This document shows, piece by piece, positions 52,328 through 60,927 of a stretch of 64,000 nucleotides of DNA. The DNA is taken from positions 37,608-101,607 of the forward strand of contig NZ_BAOP01000018.1 in assembly GCF_000344135.1 (NCBI RefSeq), in the 5' to 3' direction. The notes beneath the pieces were generated by a model. That model made no database searches, had not been told where the DNA came from, and saw only the letters and a program-made list of their open reading frames with translations. Position numbers and translations under genes: made by a program. This stretch comes from Gordonia malaquae NBRC 108250. GTDB taxonomy: Bacteria; Actinomycetota; Actinomycetes; Mycobacteriales; Mycobacteriaceae. The number at the start of each line of letters is the position of its first letter. The first letter of the stretch is position 1.

Positions 52328-54598
52328 GTGACGGAACCGTCGTTGGCACTCACCGCACGTCTGAACACCTCGGCCGCCGACTCGCGGCGTGGACTCGTCC
52401 GCGTTCACCCTGAGGTGCTGGCCGCACTGTCGCTGAGGGAGTGGGACGCGATCAGCCTCACCGGTGCGCGGACCGTGACCTCGGTGGTGGCCAGGGCGTC
52501 CGACGACGTGCCACCCGGCACCCTCCTGCTCGACGACATCACGTTCTCCAATCTCGGCGTCCGCGAGAACACCCAGGTGATCGTGGGCCCGGTGACCGTG
52601 TACGGCGCGTCGAAGGTCACGGTGAGCGGATCGTCTGCCGCGGTGTCGGCCGTGGCGGACGCAGCCCTGCGGCGCGCGCTGCTCGGCAAGATCGTTTCTG
52701 TGGGCGATGCCGTCGCCCTCCTGCCACGTGACCTCGGCCCCGACCTCGCAGCGAGCGAAGCCACACAGTCGATGGCTCGCGCTCTCGGCATCACCTGGAC
52801 GAACGAACTGTTGACCGTCACCGCGACCGAGCCTGCCGGCCCCGTCAGCGTGCAGACCAACACGGCGGTCGTATGGGCCTCCTCCTCGCCCGTCGAGCAC
52901 AGTCGAAACGCCTCCCCGCCCGTCGAGCGCAGTCGAGACGCCTTGCCGCCCGTCGAGCGCAGTCGAGACGCCTCCCCGCCCGTCGAGCGCAGTCGAGACG
53001 CATCCCCGCCCGTCGAGCGCAGTCGAGACGCCTTGCCGCCGCTCCCGGTCGCGGAGTTGGTCGGCGTCGACTCGCAGACCGCTCGGTTGACGGAGTGGCT
53101 GTCGGTGACCCTCGACTCCCCCGACATCCTGGCGGCACTCGGCGCGCAGCCTCGTCTCGGCGTGCTGGTGACCGGCCCGTCAGGTGTCGGCAAGGCGACC
53201 GTTGTGCGGTCGGTGTGCGCCGATCGGCCGTTCGTCGAGATCGACGGGCCCACCACGGGCGCGCTCGTCGCCGAGAGCCGCCGTGCCGCGGTGTCCTCGG
53301 CCGTCGCGCGCCTGCGCGCGCAGGGCCCTGGCGTTCTGCTGATCACCGACGTCGACGCGCTGCTGCCGGTCGATGCCGATCCGGTGTCCACGCTGATCCT
53401 CGACGACCTCAGGTCTGCGATCGGAAGCGGGACCGTCGCACTGGTCGCGACGAGCGCCGATGCGACGAAGGCCGATCCGCGTCTGCGCGAACCCGACCTG
53501 TGCGACCGGTCGTTGACCATCGGACTCCCCGATGCTCCGCTGCGCGCAAAGCTGCTGGCCGCGATCCTGCGAAGCGTGCCAGTCGACGGTGAACTCGACT
53601 TCGACGACGTCGCCGCACACACTCCGGGCTTCGTCGCCGCAGACCTCGCCGCCGTGGTGCGCGACGCCGCATTGCGCGCTGCGGCTCGGGCCGCCGAGAC
53701 CTCCGAAGAACCCGCACTGCGGACGTCCGATCTGACCGAGGCGTTGGCCGTCGTCCGTCCGGCGTCCCGGCTGGAGTCGCCCGATGTGGCTCTCGGTTCG
53801 ATCACGCTCGACGACGTCGGCGACATGGTCGAGACTCGCCAGGCTCTCACTGAGGCGGTGTTGTGGCCGCTGCAGCACCCGGACACGTTCACCCGATTGG
53901 GCGTCGACCCGCCGCGCGGCGTCCTGCTGTACGGCCCTCCCGGCTGCGGCAAGACGTTTGTCGTTCGGGCACTGGCCGCGTCGGGACGCCTCTCGGTGCA
54001 CACCGTCAAGGGTGCGGAACTGCTCGACAAGTGGGTGGGCGCGTCCGAACGTGCCGTACGCGACCTGTTCACCAGGGCACGAGAGTCGGCGCCGTCGTTG
54101 ATCTTCCTCGACGAGGTCGATGCACTCGCACCGCGTCGTGGTGGTTCCACCGACTCCGGAGTCGCCGATCGCGTGGTCGCGGCGCTGCTGACCGAGTTGG
54201 ACGGCGTCGAACCGCTGTCGGACGTCGTGGTGCTCGGCGCGACGAACCGGCCCGACCTCATCGATCCGGCGCTGTTGCGTCCCGGCCGCCTCGAGCGACT
54301 CGTATTCGTCCCGCCGCCGAATGCCGCCGCCCGCGCGGACATCCTGCGCGCGTCGTCGCGCAACGTCCCGCTCGCGGAGATCGACCTCGACGCACTGGCC
54401 ACCGACTTGGACGGGTACTCCGCGGCCGACTGCTCCGCGCTGCTGCGTGAGGCGGCACTCGCTGCGATGCGTCGTGACATCGAGGCCGCGACGGTCACCT
54501 CCGCCGATCTCGACGTCGCACGAGCGGCGGTCCGCCCGTCCCTCGATCCCGACCAGGTGGCCGAACTCGAGGCGTACGCCGAGCGTCGTCGCAGCTAG
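52328..54598 (+). CDS. Double AAA+ ATPase, CDC48/VAT-like (Rv0435c-like)
   Basis: A 756-residue p97-type protein: N-domain (1-185; VHPEVLAALSLREWDAISLTG, RENTQVIVGPVTVYGA), a linker with five 10-residue repeats (188-238), D1 AAA (about 250-475) and D2 AAA (about 490-740). D1 has Walker A GPSGVGKAT near 283 but its Walker B reads VLLITDVDAL, lacking the catalytic Glu. D2 is intact: GPPGCGKT near 535, LIFLDEVDALAPRRG near 591 and ATNRPDLIDPALLRPGR (Arg fingers). D2 is therefore the likely motor. It lies 4 nt after pssA; partner and substrate are unknown. Confidence 0.94.
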   Translation: MTEPSLALTARLNTSAADSRRGLVRVHPEVLAALSLREWDAISLTGARTVTSVVARASDDVPPGTLLLDDITFSNLGVRENTQVIVGPVTVYGASKVTVSGSSAAVSAVADAALRRALLGKIVSVGDAVALLPRDLGPDLAASEATQSMARALGITWTNELLTVTATEPAGPVSVQTNTAVVWASSSPVEHSRNASPPVERSRDALPPVERSRDASPPVERSRDASPPVERSRDALPPLPVAELVGVDSQTARLTEWLSVTLDSPDILAALGAQPRLGVLVTGPSGVGKATVVRSVCADRPFVEIDGPTTGALVAESRRAAVSSAVARLRAQGPGVLLITDVDALLPVDADPVSTLILDDLRSAIGSGTVALVATSADATKADPRLREPDLCDRSLTIGLPDAPLRAKLLAAILRSVPVDGELDFDDVAAHTPGFVAADLAAVVRDAALRAAARAAETSEEPALRTSDLTEALAVVRPASRLESPDVALGSITLDDVGDMVETRQALTEAVLWPLQHPDTFTRLGVDPPRGVLLYGPPGCGKTFVVRALAASGRLSVHTVKGAELLDKWVGASERAVRDLFTRARESAPSLIFLDEVDALAPRRGGSTDSGVADRVVAALLTELDGVEPLSDVVVLGATNRPDLIDPALLRPGRLERLVFVPPPNAAARADILRASSRNVPLAEIDLDALATDLDGYSAADCSALLREAALAAMRRDIEAATVTSADLDVARAAVRPSLDPDQVAELEAYAERRRS
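52891..53040 (+). repeat. Five tandem 30-bp units inside the AAA ATPase gene
   Basis: Exact 30-nt periodicity, unit start CGTCGAGCGCAGTCGAGACG, units at 52891, 52921, 52951, 52981 and 53011. It is in frame and encodes (V-E-R-S-R-D-A-S/L-P-P)5. The first unit differs at two bases (AC, AAACG); later ones differ only near the 3' end. The word is the reverse complement of the dispersed repeat at 21061-21082. Confidence 0.95.
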
Positions 54599-54707
54599 CC
54601 TCTGGCTTCCAGGGCACTGGCACGGGATCTCCAGCTTCCTGCCAGGTTGTGCGGGTTCTCTCGTAATCGACAGCGGCAGTCGTGCCGCACGACACGAAGG
54701 AATCACG

Positions 54708-55142
54708 ATGAGCGACGCCCAGGACCAGACTCCCGACAGCCCGGCCGCCGAACCCGACGCCGCGGCCGCGCCGACCCAGCCCATCGGGCAACCCGAACCG
54801 GCAGCTCCCGCAGTGCCGCCCGCCCCGTCGAAGCAGCCGGTTGTGGTCCCGGTCCAGCGACGGTTTCTGATCGCGGGCTCCGTGGTCGGAGCCCTCGCAG
54901 TCGTCGGACTGTCGTTCGGCGCGGGTTTCCTCGTCGGCGACCACTCCGGGGACAAGTTCGAGCGTCGTCACGGTCGGATCGAGGTGATGCGGTTCGGGGA
55001 TCAATCGGATCAGCAGGGCCAGTTCCCCGGCCTCCAACAGTTCCCGGGCCAGGGCGAGGTCCCGAACTTCCGGATGCGTCCGCAGGAGGGCGCACCCGAT
55101 CAGACCGACACTCCCGCGACCCCCTCCACCCCGTCCGCCTAG
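54708..55142 (+). CDS. Small membrane-anchored Pro/Gln-rich protein
   Basis: A 144-residue single-pass protein: acidic, Ala/Pro-rich N-terminus (PDSPAAEPDAAAAPTQPIGQ), one membrane helix (FLIAGSVVGALAVVGLSFGAGFLVG, about residues 53-77), then a disordered Gln/Pro/Phe-rich outer tail (QGQFPGLQQFPGQGEVPNF). ATG 54708 has GAAGGAA at good spacing. The family is not recognised. The stop TAG is followed after 1 nt by a palindromic element. Confidence 0.75.
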   Translation: MSDAQDQTPDSPAAEPDAAAAPTQPIGQPEPAAPAVPPAPSKQPVVVPVQRRFLIAGSVVGALAVVGLSFGAGFLVGDHSGDKFERRHGRIEVMRFGDQSDQQGQFPGLQQFPGQGEVPNFRMRPQEGAPDQTDTPATPSTPSA

Positions 55143-55143
55143 C

Positions 55144-55511
55144 GCGGCCTTCGCCGACAGATGCTGCTTTCGTCGACGTAGATCGACGCTTCATCGACAA
55201 ACGCGGCCTTCCTGAAGGCCGCGTTTGTCAGTGAGGGTCGCGGCGACCGCTTCAGCCGTGAGGTGCGCCGCGACGGGCTTCGGTTCAAAGACGCTGGGGA
55301 CAGCGGACGTGGCCGGCTGAGCGCTCCTTGTCCCGCTGGCATCTGGTCAATGCGTCTTTTGAAGTGGATCCCGAAGGGATCGAACACCGGAGGCGACAGC
55401 CGAACCACGCGCCGCGACCCTCACCGACAAACGCGGCCTTCACAAGGGCCGCGTTTGTCGACGAAGCGTCGGTTTGTGTCGAGGAACGCAGCGTTTGTCG
55501 CCGAAGGCCGC
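55144..55511. repeat. Palindromic gene-end element, copy 3 (full length)
   Basis: 368 bp with ends GCGGCCTTCG (55144-55153) and its complement CGAAGGCCGC (55502-55511). Arms of about 90-95 bp are inverted relative to each other; each holds an inner palindrome around GACAAACGCGGCCTTC (left 55196-55230; right 55425-55459). The middle carries GGGCTTCGGTTCAAAGA-CGCTGGGGACAGCGGA and GATCCCGAAGGGATC, shared almost base for base with copy 4. No coding sequence. Starts 1 nt after the upstream stop codon. Confidence 0.9.
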
Positions 55512-55565
55512 GGGAGGCACAGAGCGACAAGCCTGTGGACAACGTGGGTGCATTTTTCGTGTTCA

Positions 55566-55579
55566 CGTAGTTCACTACG
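55566..55579. promoter_or_regulatory. Possible autoregulatory site of the AbiEi-like gene
   Basis: CGTAG-TTCA-CTACG, a perfect 5-bp inverted repeat overlapping the direct repeat GTTCAC-GTA-GTTCAC, 3 nt before the ATG at 55583. AbiEi proteins are known to bind repeats at their own promoter; the assignment is by position. Confidence 0.35.
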
Positions 55580-55582
55580 GGC

Positions 55583-56506
55583 ATGTGGCCGGTGAACAGG
55601 TACGGGATCGTCAATCGAGCGTCGGCGTTGGACGCCGGGATACCGGAACGTCGGATCACCGAGGCAGTCAGATCGGGTGAGCTGCAGGTCGTCGGACGCG
55701 GGCAGTATCTGCCGGGCGTAGTGCTCTCCGAGAGTGCACAACCGACCGCACTCCTGTACCGGAAACGATGCATCGCCGCCGCGACTGGACCGGGACGTCT
55801 GGTGCTCAGCCACGATTCCGCGGCCGCCGTCCACGGACTTGAGCTCCTCTATCCCGACACCGTCCACGTGCATCTGACAAACGGACTCTCGGGCGGCGGA
55901 TACACGCGAGCACGAAGAATCGTGCATCCGGGGATCCTCTCCGACGACGAGGTCGTGGAGATCGACGGCGTGCTGGTCACCAGCCTCGAGCGGACAGTTG
56001 TCGACGTCGCGCTCGCGTCATCCCGCTTCGCTCAGTCCCTGACAGTTCTCGACGGAGGGCTCGCCCACGGGCTCACCGACGACAGTTTGCAGCGCGCCTT
56101 CTCCACTCCACGCAGGGGCGTGTCCCTGGCCCGGCGTGCATTGCGCTTCGCAGATGGACGGTCCGAATCGCCAGGCGAATCGTGGAGCCGTGCACAGATG
56201 ATCGAGGACGATCTCCGTCTCCCCGATCTCCAAGTCGAATATCAGCTCCGATCAGGCCGGACCGCCCGCTGCGACTTCGGCGTACGCGACGTCTTCGTCG
56301 CCGAGTTCGACGGCCTCGTCAAATACCGCCGAGACATGCGCGACGGCGAGGATCCGGAAGACGTCGTGATCCGCGAGAAGATCCGCGAAGACGAACTCCG
56401 CGACCTCGGACTCGACGTCGCACGATGGATCTGGTCCGACCTCACCGCACACCGCGTCACATCCATCGTCCGAGCTCACTACTCCCGCCTCGGCATCGAC
56501 CTCTAA
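55583..56506 (+). CDS. AbiEi-like antitoxin/DUF559-type protein, no toxin partner
   Basis: A 307-residue protein of the actinobacterial 'type IV TA AbiEi-like' group. It has an N-terminal winged helix (NRASALDAGIPERRITEAVRSGELQVVGRGQYLPG), a middle domain (VLSHDSAAAVHGLELL...VHVHLTNG, LERTVVDVALASS) and a C-terminal part resembling a Vsr/DUF559 nuclease-like fold (VEYQLRSGRTARCDFGV, VAEFDGLVKYRRD, VIREKIREDELRDLG). No AbiEii-like nucleotidyltransferase is adjacent. Two direct copies of a 367-bp element bracket it within 1-70 nt, which suggests acquisition as a unit. Proper function is unknown. Confidence 0.82.
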   Translation: MWPVNRYGIVNRASALDAGIPERRITEAVRSGELQVVGRGQYLPGVVLSESAQPTALLYRKRCIAAATGPGRLVLSHDSAAAVHGLELLYPDTVHVHLTNGLSGGGYTRARRIVHPGILSDDEVVEIDGVLVTSLERTVVDVALASSRFAQSLTVLDGGLAHGLTDDSLQRAFSTPRRGVSLARRALRFADGRSESPGESWSRAQMIEDDLRLPDLQVEYQLRSGRTARCDFGVRDVFVAEFDGLVKYRRDMRDGEDPEDVVIREKIREDELRDLGLDVARWIWSDLTAHRVTSIVRAHYSRLGIDL

Positions 56507-56507
56507 C

Positions 56508-56874
56508 GCGACGTTCGACGACGAACGCTGCGTTCCTCGACACAGACCGACGCTTCGTTCACAAACGCGGCCTTCCTGAAGGCCGCGTTTGTCGGTGAGG
56601 GTCGCGAGAGCGCCTCCGCCGTGAGGTGCGCGGTGGCGGGCTTCGGTTCAAAGATGCTGGGGACAGCGGAGGTTGCCGGTCGAGCGCTCCTTGTCCGGCT
56701 GGCATCTGGTCAAAGCATCTTTTGACTGATCCCGAAGGGATCAAACGCCGGGAACAAACCGCCGAAGCGCTCGCCGCGACCCTCACTGACGAACGCGGCC
56801 TTCACAAGGGCCGCGTTTGTCGACGAAGCGTCGATCTGTGTCGACGAAGGCAGCGTTCGCAAGCGAAGGCCGCG
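56508..56874. repeat. Palindromic gene-end element, copy 4 (full length)
   Basis: 367 bp, in the same orientation as copy 3 and largely identical to it through the middle. The left inner palindrome is at about 56560-56594 and the right at 56789-56821. The middle shows AAAGATGCT (56650-56658) and AGCATCTTT (56714-56722) as a further inverted pair. It starts 1 nt after the AbiEi-like stop and ends 5 nt before the stop of the convergent lipoprotein gene. No coding sequence. Confidence 0.9.
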
Positions 56875-56879
56875 GAGAG

Positions 56880-57302
56880 TTACTTCGTCTTGGCCACTTG
56901 GTAGAAGACCGTCGACGGGCCGGATGAGGCGTCTGCGGAGATGCCGACATTCACCCAGAGGGTGCCGCCGTCCACAGCTCGGGACAGCGTGACCGTCTGG
57001 TTGGCGGTGTCGCCGGTCCGGCTCGACTCGACAAAACCGTCGTCGGTGAGTTTCTTGGTGGCGTTGACGAGCGCGTTGCCGTCGGCGGCGCCCGCCTGGA
57101 CCGTGACGCGCCAGGTCCCGTCCTTACCGGTCGCGTCCAGAAGTGCGCCGTCGACGAGGGGGACGTCGCCCGACGGGAAGTCGGCGGGAAGCTCCACACC
57201 GGCGCGGTCCGACGTGGTGTCGTCGCTCCCACAAGCGGTCAGAACTGCGACGCCTGCGACAACGGCGAGAAGCGCGGCACATACTCGGAACAAGACGGTC
57301 AT
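56880..57302 (-). CDS. Lipoprotein, unknown function
   Basis: A 140-residue secreted lipoprotein: signal peptide MTVLFRVCAALLAVVAGVAV then lipobox LTAC (Cys near 24), mature domain of about 115 residues with VPLVDGALLDATGKDGTWRVTVQAG and GTLWVNVGISADASSGPSTVFYQVA. The pattern (two similar beta-alpha halves) is common in mycolata lipoproteins of unknown role. ATG 57302 has TACCGT 7 nt upstream and no ribosome binding site; a longer in-frame reading has no signal peptide. It is divergent from the Mrp operon. Confidence 0.82.
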   Translation of the reverse strand: MTVLFRVCAALLAVVAGVAVLTACGSDDTTSDRAGVELPADFPSGDVPLVDGALLDATGKDGTWRVTVQAGAADGNALVNATKKLTDDGFVESSRTGDTANQTVTLSRAVDGGTLWVNVGISADASSGPSTVFYQVAKTK

Positions 57303-57309
57303 GGTCGAA

Positions 57310-57315
57310 ACGGTA
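57310..57315 (-). promoter_or_regulatory. -10 hexamer for leaderless lipoprotein gene
   Basis: TACCGT on the minus strand, 7 nt before the ATG at 57302. On the plus strand TAGAGT at 57314-57319 could be the -10 of the Mrp operon, overlapping this site. Confidence 0.5.
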
Positions 57316-57382
57316 GAGTAGGGCGCAGCAGAACCAGAGTTCCGACACCCCGCCCGCCCCCTTTGACCGACGGAGTGGCCCC

Positions 57383-60262
57383 TTGATCGCAGTGATGATC
57401 GCGCTGGCAATAGGCGCGCTCGTTTCACCACCGATCATGAAATTGTGCGGAACCCGAGGGTTCTACGTCCTCGCGCTGATGCCCGCAGCCGCTCTCGTCT
57501 GGGTGATCGCGAACTGGCCGGAAGCCCATGCGGAGCCTCGCACTGAAACCCTGACCTGGGTCCCCGCACTGCAGATGGACATCGACGTCCGTTTCGACAC
57601 GCTGTCGGCGATCCTCTCGGTGCTCATCCTCGGCGTCGGCTCGCTCGTCCTGGTGTACTGCGCCAACTACTTCGACACCATGCGACGCCGCGTCGAGACG
57701 TTCGGCGGTGAGATCGTCGCATTCGCCGCCGCCATGTTCGGGCTCGTGGTCAGCGACAACACGCTGGTCCTGTACGTGTTCTGGGAAGCTACGACGGTCC
57801 TGTCGTTCATGCTCGTCGGCTTCAACATGGTCCGCGCGACGTCGCGTCGCGCGGCGACGCAGGCACTCCTGGTGACGACGTTCGGCGGCCTGGCGATGCT
57901 CGTCGGCATCATCATGCTCGGTGAACGGACCGGCAGCTACCTGCTCTCCGACCTTCTCGCGAACCCGCCCGCAGGCGGAGTGTTCGTCGACGTCGCCGTC
58001 GTTTTGATCCTGATCGGCGCGATCTCGAAATCGGCGATCGTCCCGTTCCACTTCTGGCTCCCCGGCGCGATGGCCGCGCCCACGCCGGTCAGCGCGTACC
58101 TGCACGCCGCGGCGATGGTCAAAGCAGGCGTGTACCTCGTCGCTCGCCTGGCCCCGGCGTTCTCCGACCGGCTGAGCTGGCAGGTGCTGGTGATAGGCCT
58201 CGGCGCACTCACCATGCTGCTCGGCGGCTGGCGATCACTCCGTGAGCGCGACCTGAAACTGATCCTCGCGTTCGGCACTGTGTCCCAACTCGGCTTCATC
58301 ATGGTCCTCGTCGGGATCGGCGACGCCGGCGTGGCCATGGCAGGCCTCTCGATGGTGATCGCGCACGCGCTGTTCAAAGCGTGCCTGTTCATGGTCGTCG
58401 GCATCATCGACCACTCCACCGGCACCCGCGACATCCGACTCCTCGCCCGCCTCGGTCACCGTCTCCCGGCGCTCGCCGCCATCGCAGCAGTCGCAGGCGC
58501 GAGCATGGCGGGACTTCCGTTCACGTTCGGCTTCGTCGGCAAAGAGACGGCGTTCGGCGCCATCTGGAACACCGGCGCCCTCGACACCTGGGCCGCCTAC
58601 ACGGTCGACATCACGCTGCTCGTCGGCTCGATCATCACCTTCGCGTACACGACGCGTTTCCTGTGGGGAGCGTTCGGCCGCAAGGTCCGCACGTTCCCGA
58701 CCAGGCCGGTCGCCGCGCTTCATCCGCCGAATGCCGCGTTCCTCGCGCCGCCCGCGATCCTGGCCGCCGCCGGTGTCGCCGCAGCGTTCGCCGCAGGCTG
58801 GATCGGCGAACAGTTCGTTCCCTACGCCGAGACACTGCCCGACTACGGTCACGAACTCGAACACCTCGCGATGTGGCACGGGTTCGGACTGCCGATCGTC
58901 TTCTCGATCATCGTCGTGGTCTGCGGAACATCGCTGTTCCTGTTCTTGCGGAAGCGTCGCCGGAAGGTGTTCAAGAACCCGCCGCCGCTGAACGCCGACC
59001 GCGTGTACGACGCCACTCTGCGCGGTGCGGACACCCTGTCGCTCTTCGTGACGCGGTACACGCAGCGCGGTTCCCTCCCCCTGACCCAGGCCGTGATCCT
59101 GTCGACCGCGGTCCTGTTGCCCGTCATCGCTTTGGCCCTCGGCAATCGTGACGCGTTGCAGGTCCGCGGATTCGACAACGTCGAGCAGGCGGTGGTCGGC
59201 GTCCTGATGACGGCGGCCGCCATCTCCGTGACCGTCCTGCGCAACCGTCTCGCGGCGACCCTCGTGGTCGGTCTCACCGGCTACGGCTGCGGCGCGCTCT
59301 TCGCGATGTACGGTGCACCCGACCTCGCCCTCACCCAGTTCCTGGTGGAGAGCGTCACGCTTGTCGTGTTCGTGCTGGTGCTGCGCAAACTGCCCTCCGA
59401 ACCGGCATCCCGCCACACCACCGGATTCAAGCCCGGCCGCGCCCTGATCGGTCTCGCATTCGGGGCGATGCTGGTCATGATCGGTTTGTTCGCCGCAGCC
59501 GCACGCTCCACCGAACCCCTCCAGCTCCGCCTCGGCGATGCGGCCTACACATTCGGCAACGGTTCGAACACGGTGAACGTCCTGCTCGTCGACATCCGCG
59601 CGTGGGACACCCTCGGCGAAGTGTCCGTGCTGATCGTCGCCGCGACAGGCGTCGCGTCGATGGTGTTCCGGAGCCGCCGTTTCGGCGCCGTTCCCCGCGT
59701 CACCGACGCGGCCCGACTCCAGGCCGGTCTGAGCGACGACGACGTCGTGTCCGACCGCACCACCTGGCTCCGCGGTAGCGAGTTCCGCGATCCTCGCCAC
59801 CGGACGATGGTCCTCGAAGCGACCACCCGCGTCGTGTTCCCGACACTGGTGATCCTGTCGATCTATCTGTTCTTCGCAGGCCACAACGCTCCCGGCGGCG
59901 GATTCGCGGGCGGACTCGTCATGGGCCTCGCGTTGGTCCTCCGTTACCTCGCGGGTGGACGTTACGAACTCGGCGAAGCACTGCCCGTCGAAGCGGGGAC
60001 CATCCTCGGTGCAGGTCTGCTGGTCTCGGCGACGACCGCTGTCACCTCACTGTTCCTCGGGGCGCCCGCCTTGTCGTCGGCAGTGGTCGATCTCGAACTG
60101 CCGGTGTTCGGGAGCATCCACATCGTGACCGCACTGTTCTTCGACCTCGGCATCTACCTGATCGTCGTCGGACTGGTTCTGGACGTGCTCCGCAGCCTCG
60201 GCGCTCGCTTGGAGACACCCGAGGACGCCCCCGCCCCCGAGCCGTCGGAGGCAGTCAAGTGA
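57383..60262 (+). CDS. mrpA: Mrp-type Na+(K+)/H+ antiporter subunit A, fused to subunit B domain
   Basis: A 959-residue membrane protein, the largest Mrp subunit. It has an NuoL-like module (about residues 1-480) with FWEATTVLSFMLVGFN (key Glu near 134) and ISKSAIVPFHFWLPGAMAAPTPVSAYLHAAAMVKAGVY (key Lys/His). A DUF4040 block (GYGCGALFAMYGAPDLALTQFLVES, near 630) and a C-terminal MnhB-like region (PTLVILSIYLFFAGHNAPGGGFAGGLVMG, near 820) follow. No separate subunit B gene follows, consistent with an A/B fusion. TTG 57383 is favoured by GGAG 7 nt upstream; GTG 57392 or ATG 57395 are alternatives. It drives cation efflux with H+ uptake. Confidence 0.95.
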   Translation: MIAVMIALAIGALVSPPIMKLCGTRGFYVLALMPAAALVWVIANWPEAHAEPRTETLTWVPALQMDIDVRFDTLSAILSVLILGVGSLVLVYCANYFDTMRRRVETFGGEIVAFAAAMFGLVVSDNTLVLYVFWEATTVLSFMLVGFNMVRATSRRAATQALLVTTFGGLAMLVGIIMLGERTGSYLLSDLLANPPAGGVFVDVAVVLILIGAISKSAIVPFHFWLPGAMAAPTPVSAYLHAAAMVKAGVYLVARLAPAFSDRLSWQVLVIGLGALTMLLGGWRSLRERDLKLILAFGTVSQLGFIMVLVGIGDAGVAMAGLSMVIAHALFKACLFMVVGIIDHSTGTRDIRLLARLGHRLPALAAIAAVAGASMAGLPFTFGFVGKETAFGAIWNTGALDTWAAYTVDITLLVGSIITFAYTTRFLWGAFGRKVRTFPTRPVAALHPPNAAFLAPPAILAAAGVAAAFAAGWIGEQFVPYAETLPDYGHELEHLAMWHGFGLPIVFSIIVVVCGTSLFLFLRKRRRKVFKNPPPLNADRVYDATLRGADTLSLFVTRYTQRGSLPLTQAVILSTAVLLPVIALALGNRDALQVRGFDNVEQAVVGVLMTAAAISVTVLRNRLAATLVVGLTGYGCGALFAMYGAPDLALTQFLVESVTLVVFVLVLRKLPSEPASRHTTGFKPGRALIGLAFGAMLVMIGLFAAAARSTEPLQLRLGDAAYTFGNGSNTVNVLLVDIRAWDTLGEVSVLIVAATGVASMVFRSRRFGAVPRVTDAARLQAGLSDDDVVSDRTTWLRGSEFRDPRHRTMVLEATTRVVFPTLVILSIYLFFAGHNAPGGGFAGGLVMGLALVLRYLAGGRYELGEALPVEAGTILGAGLLVSATTAVTSLFLGAPALSSAVVDLELPVFGSIHIVTALFFDLGIYLIVVGLVLDVLRSLGARLETPEDAPAPEPSEAVK

Positions 60263-60927
60263 GCGTGAACCTCGGACTCCTGGTCATCGCGGGCGTCCTC
60301 GCCGCGTGCGGCGTATACCTGCTGATGGAACGCAGCCTGATCCGCATGCTGTTCGGCCTCATGCTGGTCGGCAACGGCATCAATCTGCTGATCGTGACCC
60401 TCTCCGGCCCGCCCGGGAACCCGCCGATCCGCGGACGTTCGTCGGCAGGCCAGACCGCCGACGCCGATCCCCTGGCGCAGGGCATGGTGCTGACCGCCAT
60501 CGTCATCACCATGGGTGTCGCCGCGTTCGTGTTGGCCCTGACGTACCGCCTGTTCGTCATCAACCGCCGCGGCCCCGAGACCGCAGCCCCCGACGTGGAA
60601 CCGACGTCCACCGAGGGTGCAGTGACAGTCGACGACGATGTCCAGGACGACCCGGAAGACCTGAAGATCGCAACAAGCACGCTCCAGACATTCCCGGACC
60701 GCGACCGCTCCGACGACCCGCTCACGGGTGCGGACACCGTCGCGGGCGACTTCTTCGACGACCACGGCAATCCGCTGACCGCCGAGGAGTTCGAGAAGGT
60801 GCACCTCGGCGTCATCGAGACCGACCTCATGCCCGAGGACGCCGACCTCCTCGCACACCTCACCGAGGACGGCGACGATATGCCCGAGGATTCCGACGAC
60901 GAGACCACCGGCGGAGGTGATCGATGA
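60259..60927 (+). CDS. mrpC: Mrp antiporter subunit C with long acidic tail
   Basis: A 222-residue NuoK-like protein. The first 105 residues carry three helices (LLVIAGVLAACGVYLLMERSLIRMLFGLMLVGNGINLLIVTL, the NuoK/MrpC hallmark) and are normal; the remaining about 110 are an acidic, mostly cytoplasmic extension (for example VDDDVQDDPEDLKIATS, LTEDGDDMPEDSDDETTG). The extension makes it about twice the usual length. GTG 60259 overlaps the subunit A stop, and its own stop overlaps subunit D. Confidence 0.93.
   Translation: MSVNLGLLVIAGVLAACGVYLLMERSLIRMLFGLMLVGNGINLLIVTLSGPPGNPPIRGRSSAGQTADADPLAQGMVLTAIVITMGVAAFVLALTYRLFVINRRGPETAAPDVEPTSTEGAVTVDDDVQDDPEDLKIATSTLQTFPDRDRSDDPLTGADTVAGDFFDDHGNPLTAEEFEKVHLGVIETDLMPEDADLLAHLTEDGDDMPEDSDDETTGGGDR

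Noticed and set aside
52405..54498. Long Ser/Arg-rich minus-strand frame opposite the AAA ATPase
   Set aside because: Composition typical of antisense reading of a GC-rich gene; the sense strand has clear AAA motifs.
55583..56506. Complete AbiE toxin-antitoxin system
   Set aside because: No AbiEii-type nucleotidyltransferase gene beside it; flanks are repeat elements.
55144..56874. CRISPR array suggested by repeated palindromes
   Set aside because: No regular repeat-spacer spacing and no cas genes; the repeats are two large copies of one element.
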